Positions 23,235-31,276 of a stretch of 35,819 bases of DNA are shown here, one piece after another. The notes beneath the pieces are model-generated. The model ran no database searches. It was not told the DNA's origin and worked only from the letters and a program-made list of their open reading frames with translations. The position numbers and the translations under genes were made by a program. Source of the DNA: Rifleibacterium sp035352635 (lineage in GTDB: Bacteria; Muiribacteriota; Ozemobacteria; Ozemobacterales; Ozemobacteraceae). Every line of letters begins with the position of its first letter. Positions within the stretch are counted from its first letter, which is position 1. The DNA lies in the NCBI GenBank assembly GCA_035352635.1, contig DAOPYA010000045.1, positions 1-35,819 on the forward strand, in the 5' to 3' direction.

Positions 23235-24052
23235 TGCCCAGGCGAATTATTTATCTTATGCTGGTATTTTTGACCTGTCTCTCGGCACTGCCGGCCGCAG
23301 AGAATCGCATTATTGCGCTGGTGCCATCGCAAACCGAGTTGCTTTTTTCGCTGGGCTTCGGCACCGATGTGGTGGGTGTCTCGGATTTCTGCAATTTTCC
23401 GGTCGAAGCAGCTGCTGTTACCAAGGTTGGCGGTCTCGAACTGAACATCGAAAGAATCGTCTCGTTGCGCCCAACGCTGCTGGTTGACGCAAATAATATG
23501 CATCGCAAATACGAACCATTGTTTCAGCAGCTGGGTCTGAAATATATCAATTTTGTCACCACGCGCCTTGAGCACCTGCCAACAGTTGCTGCTGAACTTG
23601 CCAGGCTGCTGGGTGCACCCGGGAAGGGCGAAGTCTTTGTTCGCGACTGGGAAACCAAGCTTCGGCAACTGGATCTTAAAAAAGCCGCCTTGCCGGTGGC
23701 CGTCTACTTCGAAATCTGGGACACCCCGGCCCAAGCTGCTGGTCAGGGCAGTTTTATCGGCGAACTGATTGCCAGAGCCGGTGGCACCAATATCGTCACC
23801 GGCTCAGGTGATTTTCCGGTGGTCAGCAGTGAAGGGGTAATAAGCGGCAATCCCGAGGTAATTCTGGTTGCCTACCCGCTTCCCGATCTTGCCAAAATTC
23901 GCCAGCGCCCGGGCTGGGCTTCGATCAGGGCCGTCAAAAACAACCGCATCAAGGCGCTCGATCAGGATATCTTTGTCAGGCCCGGGCCACGCAATCTTGA
24001 CGCAATCAGCCAGCTCATTCAAATTTTTCACGAGGTAAAACCCCATGAATAA
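23234..24052 (+). CDS. Periplasmic metal/cofactor-binding protein, BtuF-like
   Basis: 272 residues from the ATG at 23234; a TTG at 23231 is also in frame. Signal peptide to about residue 20 with no lipobox. The fold pattern of the helical-backbone (BtuF/FhuD, Peripla_BP_2) family is clear: RIIALVPSQTELLFSLGFGTDVVGVSDFCNFP, KVGGLELNIERIVSLRPTLLV, a long helix, and SSEGVISGNPEVILVAYP followed by RPGWASIRAVKNNRIKALD. Family members bind vitamin B12, siderophores or haem. No membrane or ATPase partner lies beside it, so the ligand is unknown. It overlaps mltG and the next NHL gene at each end. Confidence 0.87.
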   Translation: MPRRIIYLMLVFLTCLSALPAAENRIIALVPSQTELLFSLGFGTDVVGVSDFCNFPVEAAAVTKVGGLELNIERIVSLRPTLLVDANNMHRKYEPLFQQLGLKYINFVTTRLEHLPTVAAELARLLGAPGKGEVFVRDWETKLRQLDLKKAALPVAVYFEIWDTPAQAAGQGSFIGELIARAGGTNIVTGSGDFPVVSSEGVISGNPEVILVAYPLPDLAKIRQRPGWASIRAVKNNRIKALDQDIFVRPGPRNLDAISQLIQIFHEVKPHE

Positions 24053-25250
24053 ACCAATTACCTTTGCCGCAGTTCTGGCTCTGGTATTCAGTCTGGCCGG
24101 CCCGCTCTTCAGCCAGCCAGACACAGAAAAAATGTGGGTGAAACTGGCAATAGCCTCTGACAGCGCCGATTTCAAGTTTCATCTGCCCATAGACGGCTGT
24201 GTGACAATCTTGTCAACGGTTGCCGGGCGCAAACAGGTTGACCCGCTCTGGGGCCCTGGTTCCATGAAAGCCGGAACATACAAAATTTCCATACCGGCTG
24301 GCAAAGTTAATGGGCGCAGCGGCATTGTCGAGCTTTTTAATATCACCATGACTCCCGAAAGCGAAACAGGCAGTCGGGGAAACGGCGAGCGACAGTTCAA
24401 CAACCCTATGGGCATCGACTTCGACTCAAGCCGAAGCGAGATTCTCGTGGCTGACACCGGCAACGACCGTATTATCAGGCTTTCCGACAAGGGCAGACAG
24501 GTTTCGGTGCACGGTGGCTTTGGTCTTTCGTTCGGAGACCGCAGCGAAGAGCGTGAAGACAGCCTAGATGAACCGTATGATGTTGCTGCGGGCGGCTTTT
24601 CGAATTTTTATGTTTCCGACCAGAACAATCGACGGGCCTGCATTTTCGACGCCTACCGCAGTTACCGCGGCAACCTTTTCCCTAAAGATGATAACCGGCG
24701 CAACCAGCTCGACCGCCCCCGTGGTATCAAGGTTGATTTCGAAAGTAATATCTGGCTGGTCGATGGGCGGGCCGACAAGGTTATGAAGATTTCTGCAAAC
24801 GGCGAACGTCTTTTTGAAGTTGGCGGCTTCGGGTTCAGCCTTCTGCACCTTAAAGACCCAACCCAGGTCGATGTAAACCAGCATGGCGAGATCTTCATTG
24901 CCGACCGGGGCAAGGGGCGAATCGCGATCTTCGACCGCCTCGGGTCATTCATCGGCGAAATGGTCGATCACCTCAAGACCCCGACCGGTGTCGCGGTGGA
25001 CCCTGATGGCCTTATTCTGGTCTGCGATGACAGCACCAACGAAATGGGCCTCTACACCCCAAAGGGGGTCAGGCTGACCTGCATTGACCGGGCATCTGAC
25101 GGCAGCGGGCTTCGTCGCCCATCAGACATCGCGGTAACCGAAAAATACATTTTCCTGCTTGATTCAGGCAATCACCGGATAATTCATATTCGTCGGCAGA
25201 AACAGTCAACCGCCGTGCCTTGGCAAGCAGAGAACACTGTGTTAAAATAG
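24045..25250 (+). CDS. Secreted NHL-repeat protein
   Basis: 401 residues from the ATG at 24045, overlapping the previous gene by 8 bases. Signal peptide to about residue 24. A short beta domain (about 30-105) is followed by NHL repeats (about 108-395), including RQFNNPMGIDFDSSRSEILVADTGNDRIIRL, EPYDVAAGGFSNFYVSDQNNRRACIFD, RPRGIKVDFESNIWLVDGRADKVMKI, DPTQVDVNQHGEIFIADRGKGRIAIFD and a last blade ending in LDSGNHRIIHI. It has no lipobox, unlike the first NHL protein. Substrate and partners are unknown. A good promoter for the next gene overlaps its last codons. Confidence 0.86.
   Translation: MNKPITFAAVLALVFSLAGPLFSQPDTEKMWVKLAIASDSADFKFHLPIDGCVTILSTVAGRKQVDPLWGPGSMKAGTYKISIPAGKVNGRSGIVELFNITMTPESETGSRGNGERQFNNPMGIDFDSSRSEILVADTGNDRIIRLSDKGRQVSVHGGFGLSFGDRSEEREDSLDEPYDVAAGGFSNFYVSDQNNRRACIFDAYRSYRGNLFPKDDNRRNQLDRPRGIKVDFESNIWLVDGRADKVMKISANGERLFEVGGFGFSLLHLKDPTQVDVNQHGEIFIADRGKGRIAIFDRLGSFIGEMVDHLKTPTGVAVDPDGLILVCDDSTNEMGLYTPKGVRLTCIDRASDGSGLRRPSDIAVTEKYIFLLDSGNHRIIHIRRQKQSTAVPWQAENTVLK
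25220..25248 (+). promoter_or_regulatory. Sigma-70-type promoter for the TPR lipoprotein
   Basis: TTGGCA (25220-25225) and TAAAAT (25243-25248) are separated by 17 bases. It lies inside the last codons of the NHL gene. Initiation near 25255 gives a leader of about 32 bases before the TTG start at 25287. Confidence 0.55.
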
Positions 25251-25286
25251 ATCGGTTAATGCACAAATAGAATCAGGAGCGCAACA

Positions 25287-26261
25287 TTGAATACCCGCCA
25301 CATCAGACTTTTTGTCTGCATTCTGCTTGCCCTCGCGGTAGTCAGTTTTCAGACTGGTTGCCGCAATAAAACCGAACGCCGCAGCAGCAAAAGCGTAAAA
25401 CTCTCGGAATCAACTAAAAACATTCCGGTTTCAGAGCTTTTACCTAAGGCAAAAGTAGTCACCGGCAAACTTAAACGCGAAGTATCAGAAAAGGTTCTCG
25501 ACGAATACATGTATGGCACTCTTGCCGGGCAATACGGCAAAATCGATACCGCCGAGAAACATCTGCTGAAAACCCTTAAAATGGAACCGTTGTTTGTTGA
25601 TGCGCATCATAATCTCGGTCTTGCCTACTACAAAAAAGGCCGGGTCGATGACGCGATCAGATGCTGGAAACGCGCACTCGAACTTGCCCCGTCCTATGCA
25701 GAGACCTATTACAATCTGGCAATTTTTCTGCTCGACATGAATCGCGAAAACGATGCAGTCGAAATGTTCAACCTCTGCACCCGCTATGAACCGTTTCACC
25801 TGAAGGCACGTTTCGCTCTGGGGCGCATAGCACAAAAAAAAGGGCAAAACAAAGATGCCATCAGGCATTTTCGGGCCTATCAGAGCAAAGATAAGGGCGA
25901 TGTGCGTGTCTTGATAGCTCTTGGCGAGCTTTATCTGCTCGAAGGGCAACTTGATGCGTCACTGAAAGAATTCGAAGCCGCATCAAGAATCGATGACAAA
26001 AACGGCAAAGTGCACTACCAGCTGGGGGTGGCCTACCATCGTCGCGGTCTTCTTGACCATGCGATTCTCAATTACAAGCGCGCCACAGAACTGATGCCCA
26101 ACCACGTTGACGCCTTCATCAACCTTGGCGACATCTACGCCGGTCGCGGCGAGTATGCATCGGCTCTGGCCGCTTATAACGCCGGGCTTGCCATTGATCC
26201 TACCAATACCTACGCATCAAAAAAGGCCAAACAGGCCGAAGAAAGATTGCTGGATAAATAA
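25287..26261 (+). CDS. TPR-repeat lipoprotein
   Basis: 324 residues from a TTG at 25287 after AGGAG (25275-25279). The signal peptide ends in the lipobox FQTGC (Cys25). A charged linker (about 28-75) is followed by seven or so TPR units (about 78-320), for example AHHNLGLAYYKKGRVDDAIRCW, ETYYNLAIFLLDMNRENDAVEMF, VHYQLGVAYHRRGLLDHAILNY and AFINLGDIYAGRGEYASALAAY. It is expected on the periplasmic face of a membrane as a protein-interaction scaffold. I cannot name a specific homolog. The radical SAM block follows with no clear terminator between. Confidence 0.86.
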   Translation: MNTRHIRLFVCILLALAVVSFQTGCRNKTERRSSKSVKLSESTKNIPVSELLPKAKVVTGKLKREVSEKVLDEYMYGTLAGQYGKIDTAEKHLLKTLKMEPLFVDAHHNLGLAYYKKGRVDDAIRCWKRALELAPSYAETYYNLAIFLLDMNRENDAVEMFNLCTRYEPFHLKARFALGRIAQKKGQNKDAIRHFRAYQSKDKGDVRVLIALGELYLLEGQLDASLKEFEAASRIDDKNGKVHYQLGVAYHRRGLLDHAILNYKRATELMPNHVDAFINLGDIYAGRGEYASALAAYNAGLAIDPTNTYASKKAKQAEERLLDK

Positions 26262-26262
26262 T

Positions 26263-26520
26263 TTGAGACTGCTGCGCAATGTTGCTCCGTCCCGAAAAAA
26301 AATGTCCCCTGGCGAGAAAGTCCGTCTTGCCGTGCTTGGCAATCGCCTGAACATGACACGCGATGAGGCTGACCGCCTGCTCAGCGATCTACAGAAAGAA
26401 ATCGCCACAATTCTGGCAGTCCCAGAAAGCGCAGTATCACCAGACACCGAATTTGCCGGGCGCGACCTCGATCTGGTATTCACCCTTAATAAACAAAACA
26501 CACCGAATCGGAAAAAATGA
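26263..26520 (+). CDS. Probable MinE-like cell division topological factor
   Basis: 85 residues from a TTG at 26263, preceded by GGATAA; an ATG at 26302 gives 72 residues but no ribosome site. Residues 1-13 (RLLRNVAPSRKK) resemble the MinE amphipathic membrane-targeting helix. The following KVRLAVLGNRLN aligns with the MinE anti-MinCD segment, and LLSDLQKEIATIL...DLDLVFTLNK with the dimerising helix and strand. Size (85-90) fits MinE. The position immediately before the radical SAM / DUF2344 / rng block also fits, because min genes lie there in many bacteria. minC and minD are not in the window. The assignment is by eye on a divergent protein. It overlaps the next gene by ATGA. Confidence 0.5.
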   Translation: MRLLRNVAPSRKKMSPGEKVRLAVLGNRLNMTRDEADRLLSDLQKEIATILAVPESAVSPDTEFAGRDLDLVFTLNKQNTPNRKK

Positions 26521-28223
26521 AAAATATAATAGAAAACATCTCCCACTGGGAACTCCTCGAAATCGAAAAACCAGCACGTTACCTCGGCGGCGAAGTCAAC
26601 CAGGCACCGGCAAAAACAGCGCCGGCATTGCGTGCCTGCCTGGTTTTTCCTGATCTTTACGAACTTGGCATGTCAAACCTGGCCATCAAGATTTTCTACG
26701 AAACCCTGAATCGCCGGCCCGATATCGTTGCCGAACGGGCGTTTTCGCCATGGCCAGACTTTGAAGCGCTGCTGCGACGGCGAGGTCTGCCGCTGTATGG
26801 CCTTGAATCAGGTCTGCCGCTGAGCGAATTCGATGTAATATTTATAACCCTGCCCTATGAAATGACCTTCACCAACGTCCTGAACATTCTAGACCTCGCC
26901 GGAATACCGCTGCACTGGAAAGACCGGCAAAAAGGCCCGCTGGTAATTGCCGGTGGCCCCTCTGCCTCGAATCCGATGCCGGTTGCGCGGTTTATGGATG
27001 CGGTTGTCATCGGTGATGGCGAAGAAGTGATTACCGAAATTTGTGACCGCTTGATTGCCGCCCGACAGGCTGGTGCCACCCACTCAGAAATCAGAGGCGA
27101 TCTCAAAAATCTCGAAGGCGTTTGGGTTCCGGAGTTTCCCGGCAAAGTTCGTCGCCGCGTATTCAAAGGTTTTGCCGCGAGTACGCCGCCCCTTAAAATG
27201 GTTATTCCAAATGTTCAGGCAATTCACAACCGTGCGCCGCTCGAAATTTTTCGTGGCTGCATGAAGGGCTGCCGCTTCTGCAATGCCGGTTTTTATTACC
27301 GCCCGAAGCGAGAGCGACCAGTCGAAGACCTGATCAGATACGCAACTGAACTGCTGCAGAATACCGGCGAAGAATCTCTCGGGCTGCTGTCATTATCTAC
27401 TTCTGATTATTGTCGATTAAATGAGCTGGTTCGTGGTCTTGACAAGGCAAAGCTCTACCCCGAACAAAGCATCTCGATTCCCTCGATGCGCATGAACGAC
27501 CACACGATCGCCCTGCTCGACTCGACCCCGCACATTCGCAAAGGCGGGCTGACATTCGCACCCGAGGCCGGCACCCAGAGGCTGCGCGACGTCATCAACA
27601 AGAATGTGACCGAAGAAGATATTATCAGTGTCATGAAGGCCACCGGCGGTTCTGACTACCGCACCGTCAAGCTTTATTTCATGATGGGCCTGCCCTTCGA
27701 AACCGACGAAGATATCGAGGGCATCGTAACCCTCGTTAAACGACTCGAAGACATCGGCCGCACCACCAAGCCCCGCAAACAGATTTCCATCAGCCTGTCA
27801 GGGTTTGTGCCGAAACCGTTCACGCCGTTTCAATGGGCTGAACAGGCCGACATGGGCGAACTGAAGCGCCGACGCCAGATCGTCTGCCGAGGCCTGGAGC
27901 GCGGCAGTAGCCGGGTTTCATGGCGCGAAGAGTATCTGTGCCTTCTTGAATCGGTGCTCTCTCGCGGCGACGAAAGAGTTGGAGCGCTTATTGAAGCGGC
28001 TTTCAAAAACGGCTGCAAGTTCGACGGCTGGCATGAGCATTTTTCACGCGAAAAATGGGAAAAAGCCTTTGTCGATACCGGCCTGCAAGCTGCCGACTAT
28101 CTGCGCAGCCGCCCAACCAGCGAAGTGCTCCCCTGGGATTTCATTGACTTTCAGGTGCCACGCGCCTACCTCGAAAAAGAATTTCAGCTCGCGGCCCAGG
28201 CCGCGACCGGGGGTCAGTCATGA
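26517..28223 (+). CDS. B12-binding-type radical SAM protein (TIGR03960 family)
   Basis: 568 residues. An N-terminal Rossmann-type B12-binding-like domain (about 40-200) includes CLVFPDLYELGMSNLAIKIFY, FDVIFITLPYEM and VIAGGPSASNPMP...DAVVIGDGEE. The radical SAM core has EIFRGCMKGCRFCNAGF with cluster ligands C248, C252 and C255, then IPSMRMN and LTFAPEAGTQRLRDVINKNVTEEDI. This matches the TIGR03960 family, usually found with a TIGR03936/DUF2344 protein and with rng, exactly as here. The reaction is not known. It overlaps both neighbours (ATGA at 26517-26520 and at 28220-28223), so the block is translationally coupled. Confidence 0.93.
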   Translation: MKNIIENISHWELLEIEKPARYLGGEVNQAPAKTAPALRACLVFPDLYELGMSNLAIKIFYETLNRRPDIVAERAFSPWPDFEALLRRRGLPLYGLESGLPLSEFDVIFITLPYEMTFTNVLNILDLAGIPLHWKDRQKGPLVIAGGPSASNPMPVARFMDAVVIGDGEEVITEICDRLIAARQAGATHSEIRGDLKNLEGVWVPEFPGKVRRRVFKGFAASTPPLKMVIPNVQAIHNRAPLEIFRGCMKGCRFCNAGFYYRPKRERPVEDLIRYATELLQNTGEESLGLLSLSTSDYCRLNELVRGLDKAKLYPEQSISIPSMRMNDHTIALLDSTPHIRKGGLTFAPEAGTQRLRDVINKNVTEEDIISVMKATGGSDYRTVKLYFMMGLPFETDEDIEGIVTLVKRLEDIGRTTKPRKQISISLSGFVPKPFTPFQWAEQADMGELKRRRQIVCRGLERGSSRVSWREEYLCLLESVLSRGDERVGALIEAAFKNGCKFDGWHEHFSREKWEKAFVDTGLQAADYLRSRPTSEVLPWDFIDFQVPRAYLEKEFQLAAQAATGGQS

Positions 28224-28909
28224 ACCAGGACAACGCCTCAACCGAAGTAAAAGTCAGAGTCGATTACAGCAAAACCTGTCAGGCACGCTATATCGCGCAC
28301 CTCGACACCATTGATGTCATCTGCAAGGCTCTGAGAAGATTGCAGCTGCCCTATGCCGTTACCCAGGGCTGCCATGTGCGGCCAAAAATCAGTTTCGGGC
28401 CACCGTTGCCGCTCGGGCACGCCAGCTTCTGTGAATATTTCGTGCTGAATCTGACCCGACCCATTGACAATGCCTGGCTGCAAGAGGCTTTGAATCGGGA
28501 GTTCCCGCACGGTATGCAAGTTTTGCGGGTTACCTCACCCTTCATCGAAAAGAAAAACGGCAATTTCGGCGAACAGCTGACTTATCGGCTGACCTTTTCA
28601 GACGGAGCATCTGCAAGCCTGGCCCGCGATTACCTTCTTGATGGCACTTCTGCCTTCGAAGTCGAACGCAAGGGCCAGAACCGCAAGTATTGCCTTAAAG
28701 ATGCCGTAGTTGGGGTTACCAGCGTTAAAAATGGCAACGATACTGTTCTAGAAGCTCAATTCGTTCAGGGGCAGGCTGATGTGCCATCGGTTTCAAAAAT
28801 TGTAACCGCACTCGCCAGTCACCTCGCCGAACGAAAAGATCATCTCAAGCTCATTGAGAGAATTGCCCTCGTTGAATTTATTCAGAAACAGGAGATTTCT
28901 GCTGATTGA
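28220..28909 (+). CDS. DUF2344 (TIGR03936) radical SAM-associated protein
   Basis: 229 residues. The N-terminal motif VRVDYSKTCQARYIAHLDTIDVICKALRRLQLPYAVTQG is characteristic of DUF2344, followed by RPKISFGPPLPLGHASFCEYF and the C-terminal KDHLKLIERIALVEFI-type end. In other genomes this domain is fused to, or lies directly after, the TIGR03960 radical SAM protein. It resembles an RNA-binding or tRNA-modification partner, but that role is not proven. It overlaps the radical SAM gene at its start and rng at its end (28906-28909). Confidence 0.9.
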   Translation: MNQDNASTEVKVRVDYSKTCQARYIAHLDTIDVICKALRRLQLPYAVTQGCHVRPKISFGPPLPLGHASFCEYFVLNLTRPIDNAWLQEALNREFPHGMQVLRVTSPFIEKKNGNFGEQLTYRLTFSDGASASLARDYLLDGTSAFEVERKGQNRKYCLKDAVVGVTSVKNGNDTVLEAQFVQGQADVPSVSKIVTALASHLAERKDHLKLIERIALVEFIQKQEISAD

Positions 28910-30582
28910 AAAGGAAAATTTTAGTTAATATCGGTCTTGATGAATCCAGAGCCGCCGTTGTCGAAAACGGCAAACTGGTCGAATTATTTTATGAAATTCA
29001 GGATAGTGAGAAAATTGTGGGCTGCATCTACAAAGGCCGGGTCGCCAACGTGGTGGCCGGCACCCAGAGTGCATTCGTCGATATCGGAATCCACAAAGAC
29101 GCTTATCTCACCCTGACAGGCGTCGAAAGCAATGACGACGAAGATCTGCGTGACATCTTCCGCAGCCCGATCCAGGACACCCTCAAGGTCGGTCAGGAAG
29201 TAATCTTGCAGATACTCAAGGAACCCACGCCCACCAAAGGGCCACGTTCGACCATGACGATTTCCTTTCCGGGAAGATATCTGGTTTACATGCCCAAGGT
29301 CGATCATGTCGGCGTTTCGCGCAAAATAAACCAGGATCGCGAGCGCGACCGACTTCGCAACATTGGTCGCCGCATCGTACCCAAAGGTGGCGGTGTAGTT
29401 TTCAGAACTGCCTCTGAGGGCCTTGAAGAGAATGTTCTCAAAGCCGACCTTGATCTGCTGATCAAAATGTGGCGCAAAGTTGAAGGCAAGATCAACCGGA
29501 CCCCCCCCCGTACAATGTTGCACCGGGATATTCCTCTGCCAATGAAAGTTGCCCGGGATTTTTTCACCGACGATATCGAGGAAATGATCATCGATTCAGA
29601 GGAAGCTTACCGGACAATCATCGAAGATTGCGAGTTTCTTTCGCCGCTGCAGCGAGCCTCTCTCGAGCTTTATCGCGACAGAACGCCAATTTTTGAAAAA
29701 TACGGTGTAGAGAAAGAAATAGAGCGGGCGCTGGCACGCAAGATATGGCTTGATTCAGGCAGTTACATCTTTATCGATAAAACCGAGGCCATGTATTGCA
29801 TAGACGTTAACAGCGGGCGGTTTTCGGGCGGTTCTGATCTCGAAGAAACCGTTTTCAAAGTTAATCTCGAAGCCGCAAAAGAAATTGCCCGGCAGATAAG
29901 ATTGCGTAACCTTGCCGGCATGATCATTATAGACTTTATCGATATGGAAGCCCCAACCCACCGTGCCCAGGTTCTCAAAGCACTGCGCGAAGGGTTCAAG
30001 GGCGACCGAAACAAGCCGAATATTCTTGAATTTTCTGAACTTGGCCTGGTTCAGATGACCAGGCGCAGAACCTCAGCCAGTCTCGACGAAATCCGCAAAG
30101 GCCCATGCCCCTGCTGCCAGGGCAGTGGCAAAACGCTATCAACGCAAACGGTGGTCAACCAGATCCGTTCGAGTCTTTTTGATGAAGCAAAGCGCTACCA
30201 GACCGAGAAGTTGATTGTCAATGCCCATAAGTTAGTTCTCGATCAACTTCGGGGCCGTGAGAACCGTGATATTCGTGAGCTTGAGAACCAGTTGCAAAGA
30301 AAACTCATTCTTAAACCGGTCAACAATTTTGATGTCGAATCGTTCAAAATCGAACCGGTCATGGAAAGAACCGAAAAAAGGCAACCCCGGGACAACGACC
30401 GCCGCCCACGAACGCCCGAACATGTCAGAACTGAAGACCTGCCATTTGAGAACGCAAACTCCGCGGCCCCTGTCGAAGAGAATAATACCGGGCAAACTGA
30501 CGGGCAGGAGCTTGATCAGCAGCCAGATATAGATGAGAACGACCGACAAGATGAAAACGGAGATGGAAGTGAACAGGTTTAA
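28906..30582 (+). CDS. rng: Ribonuclease E/G family protein
   Basis: 558 residues from a TTG at 28906 with GGAG at 28891-28894. An S1-type RNA-binding domain (about 35-125) contains GCIYKGRVANVVAGTQSAFVDIG. The catalytic core has IDVNSGRFSG (D300) and IIIDFIDM (D343), the magnesium-binding acidic residues of RNase E/G, and the Zn-link motif CPCCQGSG (C401, C404). The acidic, Asp/Glu/Gln-rich tail (about 480-558) is disordered. The enzyme processes rRNA and mRNA 5' ends. The length lies between RNase G (about 490) and RNase E, so RNase G with a tail is most likely. It is the last gene of the overlapping MinE-like/radical SAM block. Confidence 0.95.
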   Translation: MKRKILVNIGLDESRAAVVENGKLVELFYEIQDSEKIVGCIYKGRVANVVAGTQSAFVDIGIHKDAYLTLTGVESNDDEDLRDIFRSPIQDTLKVGQEVILQILKEPTPTKGPRSTMTISFPGRYLVYMPKVDHVGVSRKINQDRERDRLRNIGRRIVPKGGGVVFRTASEGLEENVLKADLDLLIKMWRKVEGKINRTPPRTMLHRDIPLPMKVARDFFTDDIEEMIIDSEEAYRTIIEDCEFLSPLQRASLELYRDRTPIFEKYGVEKEIERALARKIWLDSGSYIFIDKTEAMYCIDVNSGRFSGGSDLEETVFKVNLEAAKEIARQIRLRNLAGMIIIDFIDMEAPTHRAQVLKALREGFKGDRNKPNILEFSELGLVQMTRRRTSASLDEIRKGPCPCCQGSGKTLSTQTVVNQIRSSLFDEAKRYQTEKLIVNAHKLVLDQLRGRENRDIRELENQLQRKLILKPVNNFDVESFKIEPVMERTEKRQPRDNDRRPRTPEHVRTEDLPFENANSAAPVEENNTGQTDGQELDQQPDIDENDRQDENGDGSEQV

Positions 30583-31273
30583 CAAGCTGTTGATACTGCT
30601 GCTGATACTTGCGCTGCCCGGTGCGGCCCGGGCAGTTGAGATAAAATATGCCTTCAGAAAAGGGGCAACCTATTCATATCAGTACACTCAGCAGTGCACC
30701 TCAAAATCATCAGCTTTCACCAGCACTTCCACCAGAACTGTAGCCGTGCCGGCAACCAGCTTCAAGGTCAAAGCCATCGATTTTCAGCAGAACGCCTTTA
30801 TTCTCGATATCGGTGACCAGAATTCCACTTTTCGCAGATATATCAGGGAAACCGGAGAAATAAAAGGAGCACCAGCCGAAACGGGCCGGGGTATTCCTTT
30901 TTTTCTGACCTTTCCTGCGGGCGACTGGAAAATTTCGGAAAAACGCCAGATAAAAAAAGATCTGCAATTTGGCAACCTGGTGGTACCTTCCTTATGGAAC
31001 TGCATGTTAAAGTCAGTTGACTCTGAAAAGGGTCTGGCCGAAATAATCTTCGCCGCCAGCGTCAAGTTACCCGATGACCAGCTGCGCCAGAAAACCTTTT
31101 CTCTCAAAGGGCGGGCACTGTTCAACCTCCCTGAAGGCGTTATACATCAGGCAGACTGGCAGACCACCTATAAATTCAGTTTTTCCAACAAGGAATTCGC
31201 GGTTACCCGCAACCTCTGGAACTTTGAGCAACAGGTCAGCCATAGTTTGCTGATGACCGGGATTCAGGAGTAG
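30569..31273 (+). CDS. Unrecognised secreted protein A after rng
   Basis: 234 residues from a GTG at 30569, which has GGAG (30559-30562) at good spacing and gives a clean signal peptide ending in ARA. The frame opens at 30533 inside rng, and ATGs at 30551 and 30563 are possible. The mature part is about 210 residues, beta-rich, with alternating hydrophobic and charged residues (for example VEIKYAFRKGATYSYQYTQQ and GRALFNLPEGVIHQADWQTTYKF). No motif or family was recognised. The N-terminal lack of a Cys argues against lipidation. It is probably periplasmic or exported. The 14-base overlap with rng and the 3-base gap to the next gene suggest one transcript. Confidence 0.55.
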   Translation: MNRFNKLLILLLILALPGAARAVEIKYAFRKGATYSYQYTQQCTSKSSAFTSTSTRTVAVPATSFKVKAIDFQQNAFILDIGDQNSTFRRYIRETGEIKGAPAETGRGIPFFLTFPAGDWKISEKRQIKKDLQFGNLVVPSLWNCMLKSVDSEKGLAEIIFAASVKLPDDQLRQKTFSLKGRALFNLPEGVIHQADWQTTYKFSFSNKEFAVTRNLWNFEQQVSHSLLMTGIQE

Positions 31274-31276
31274 CAA

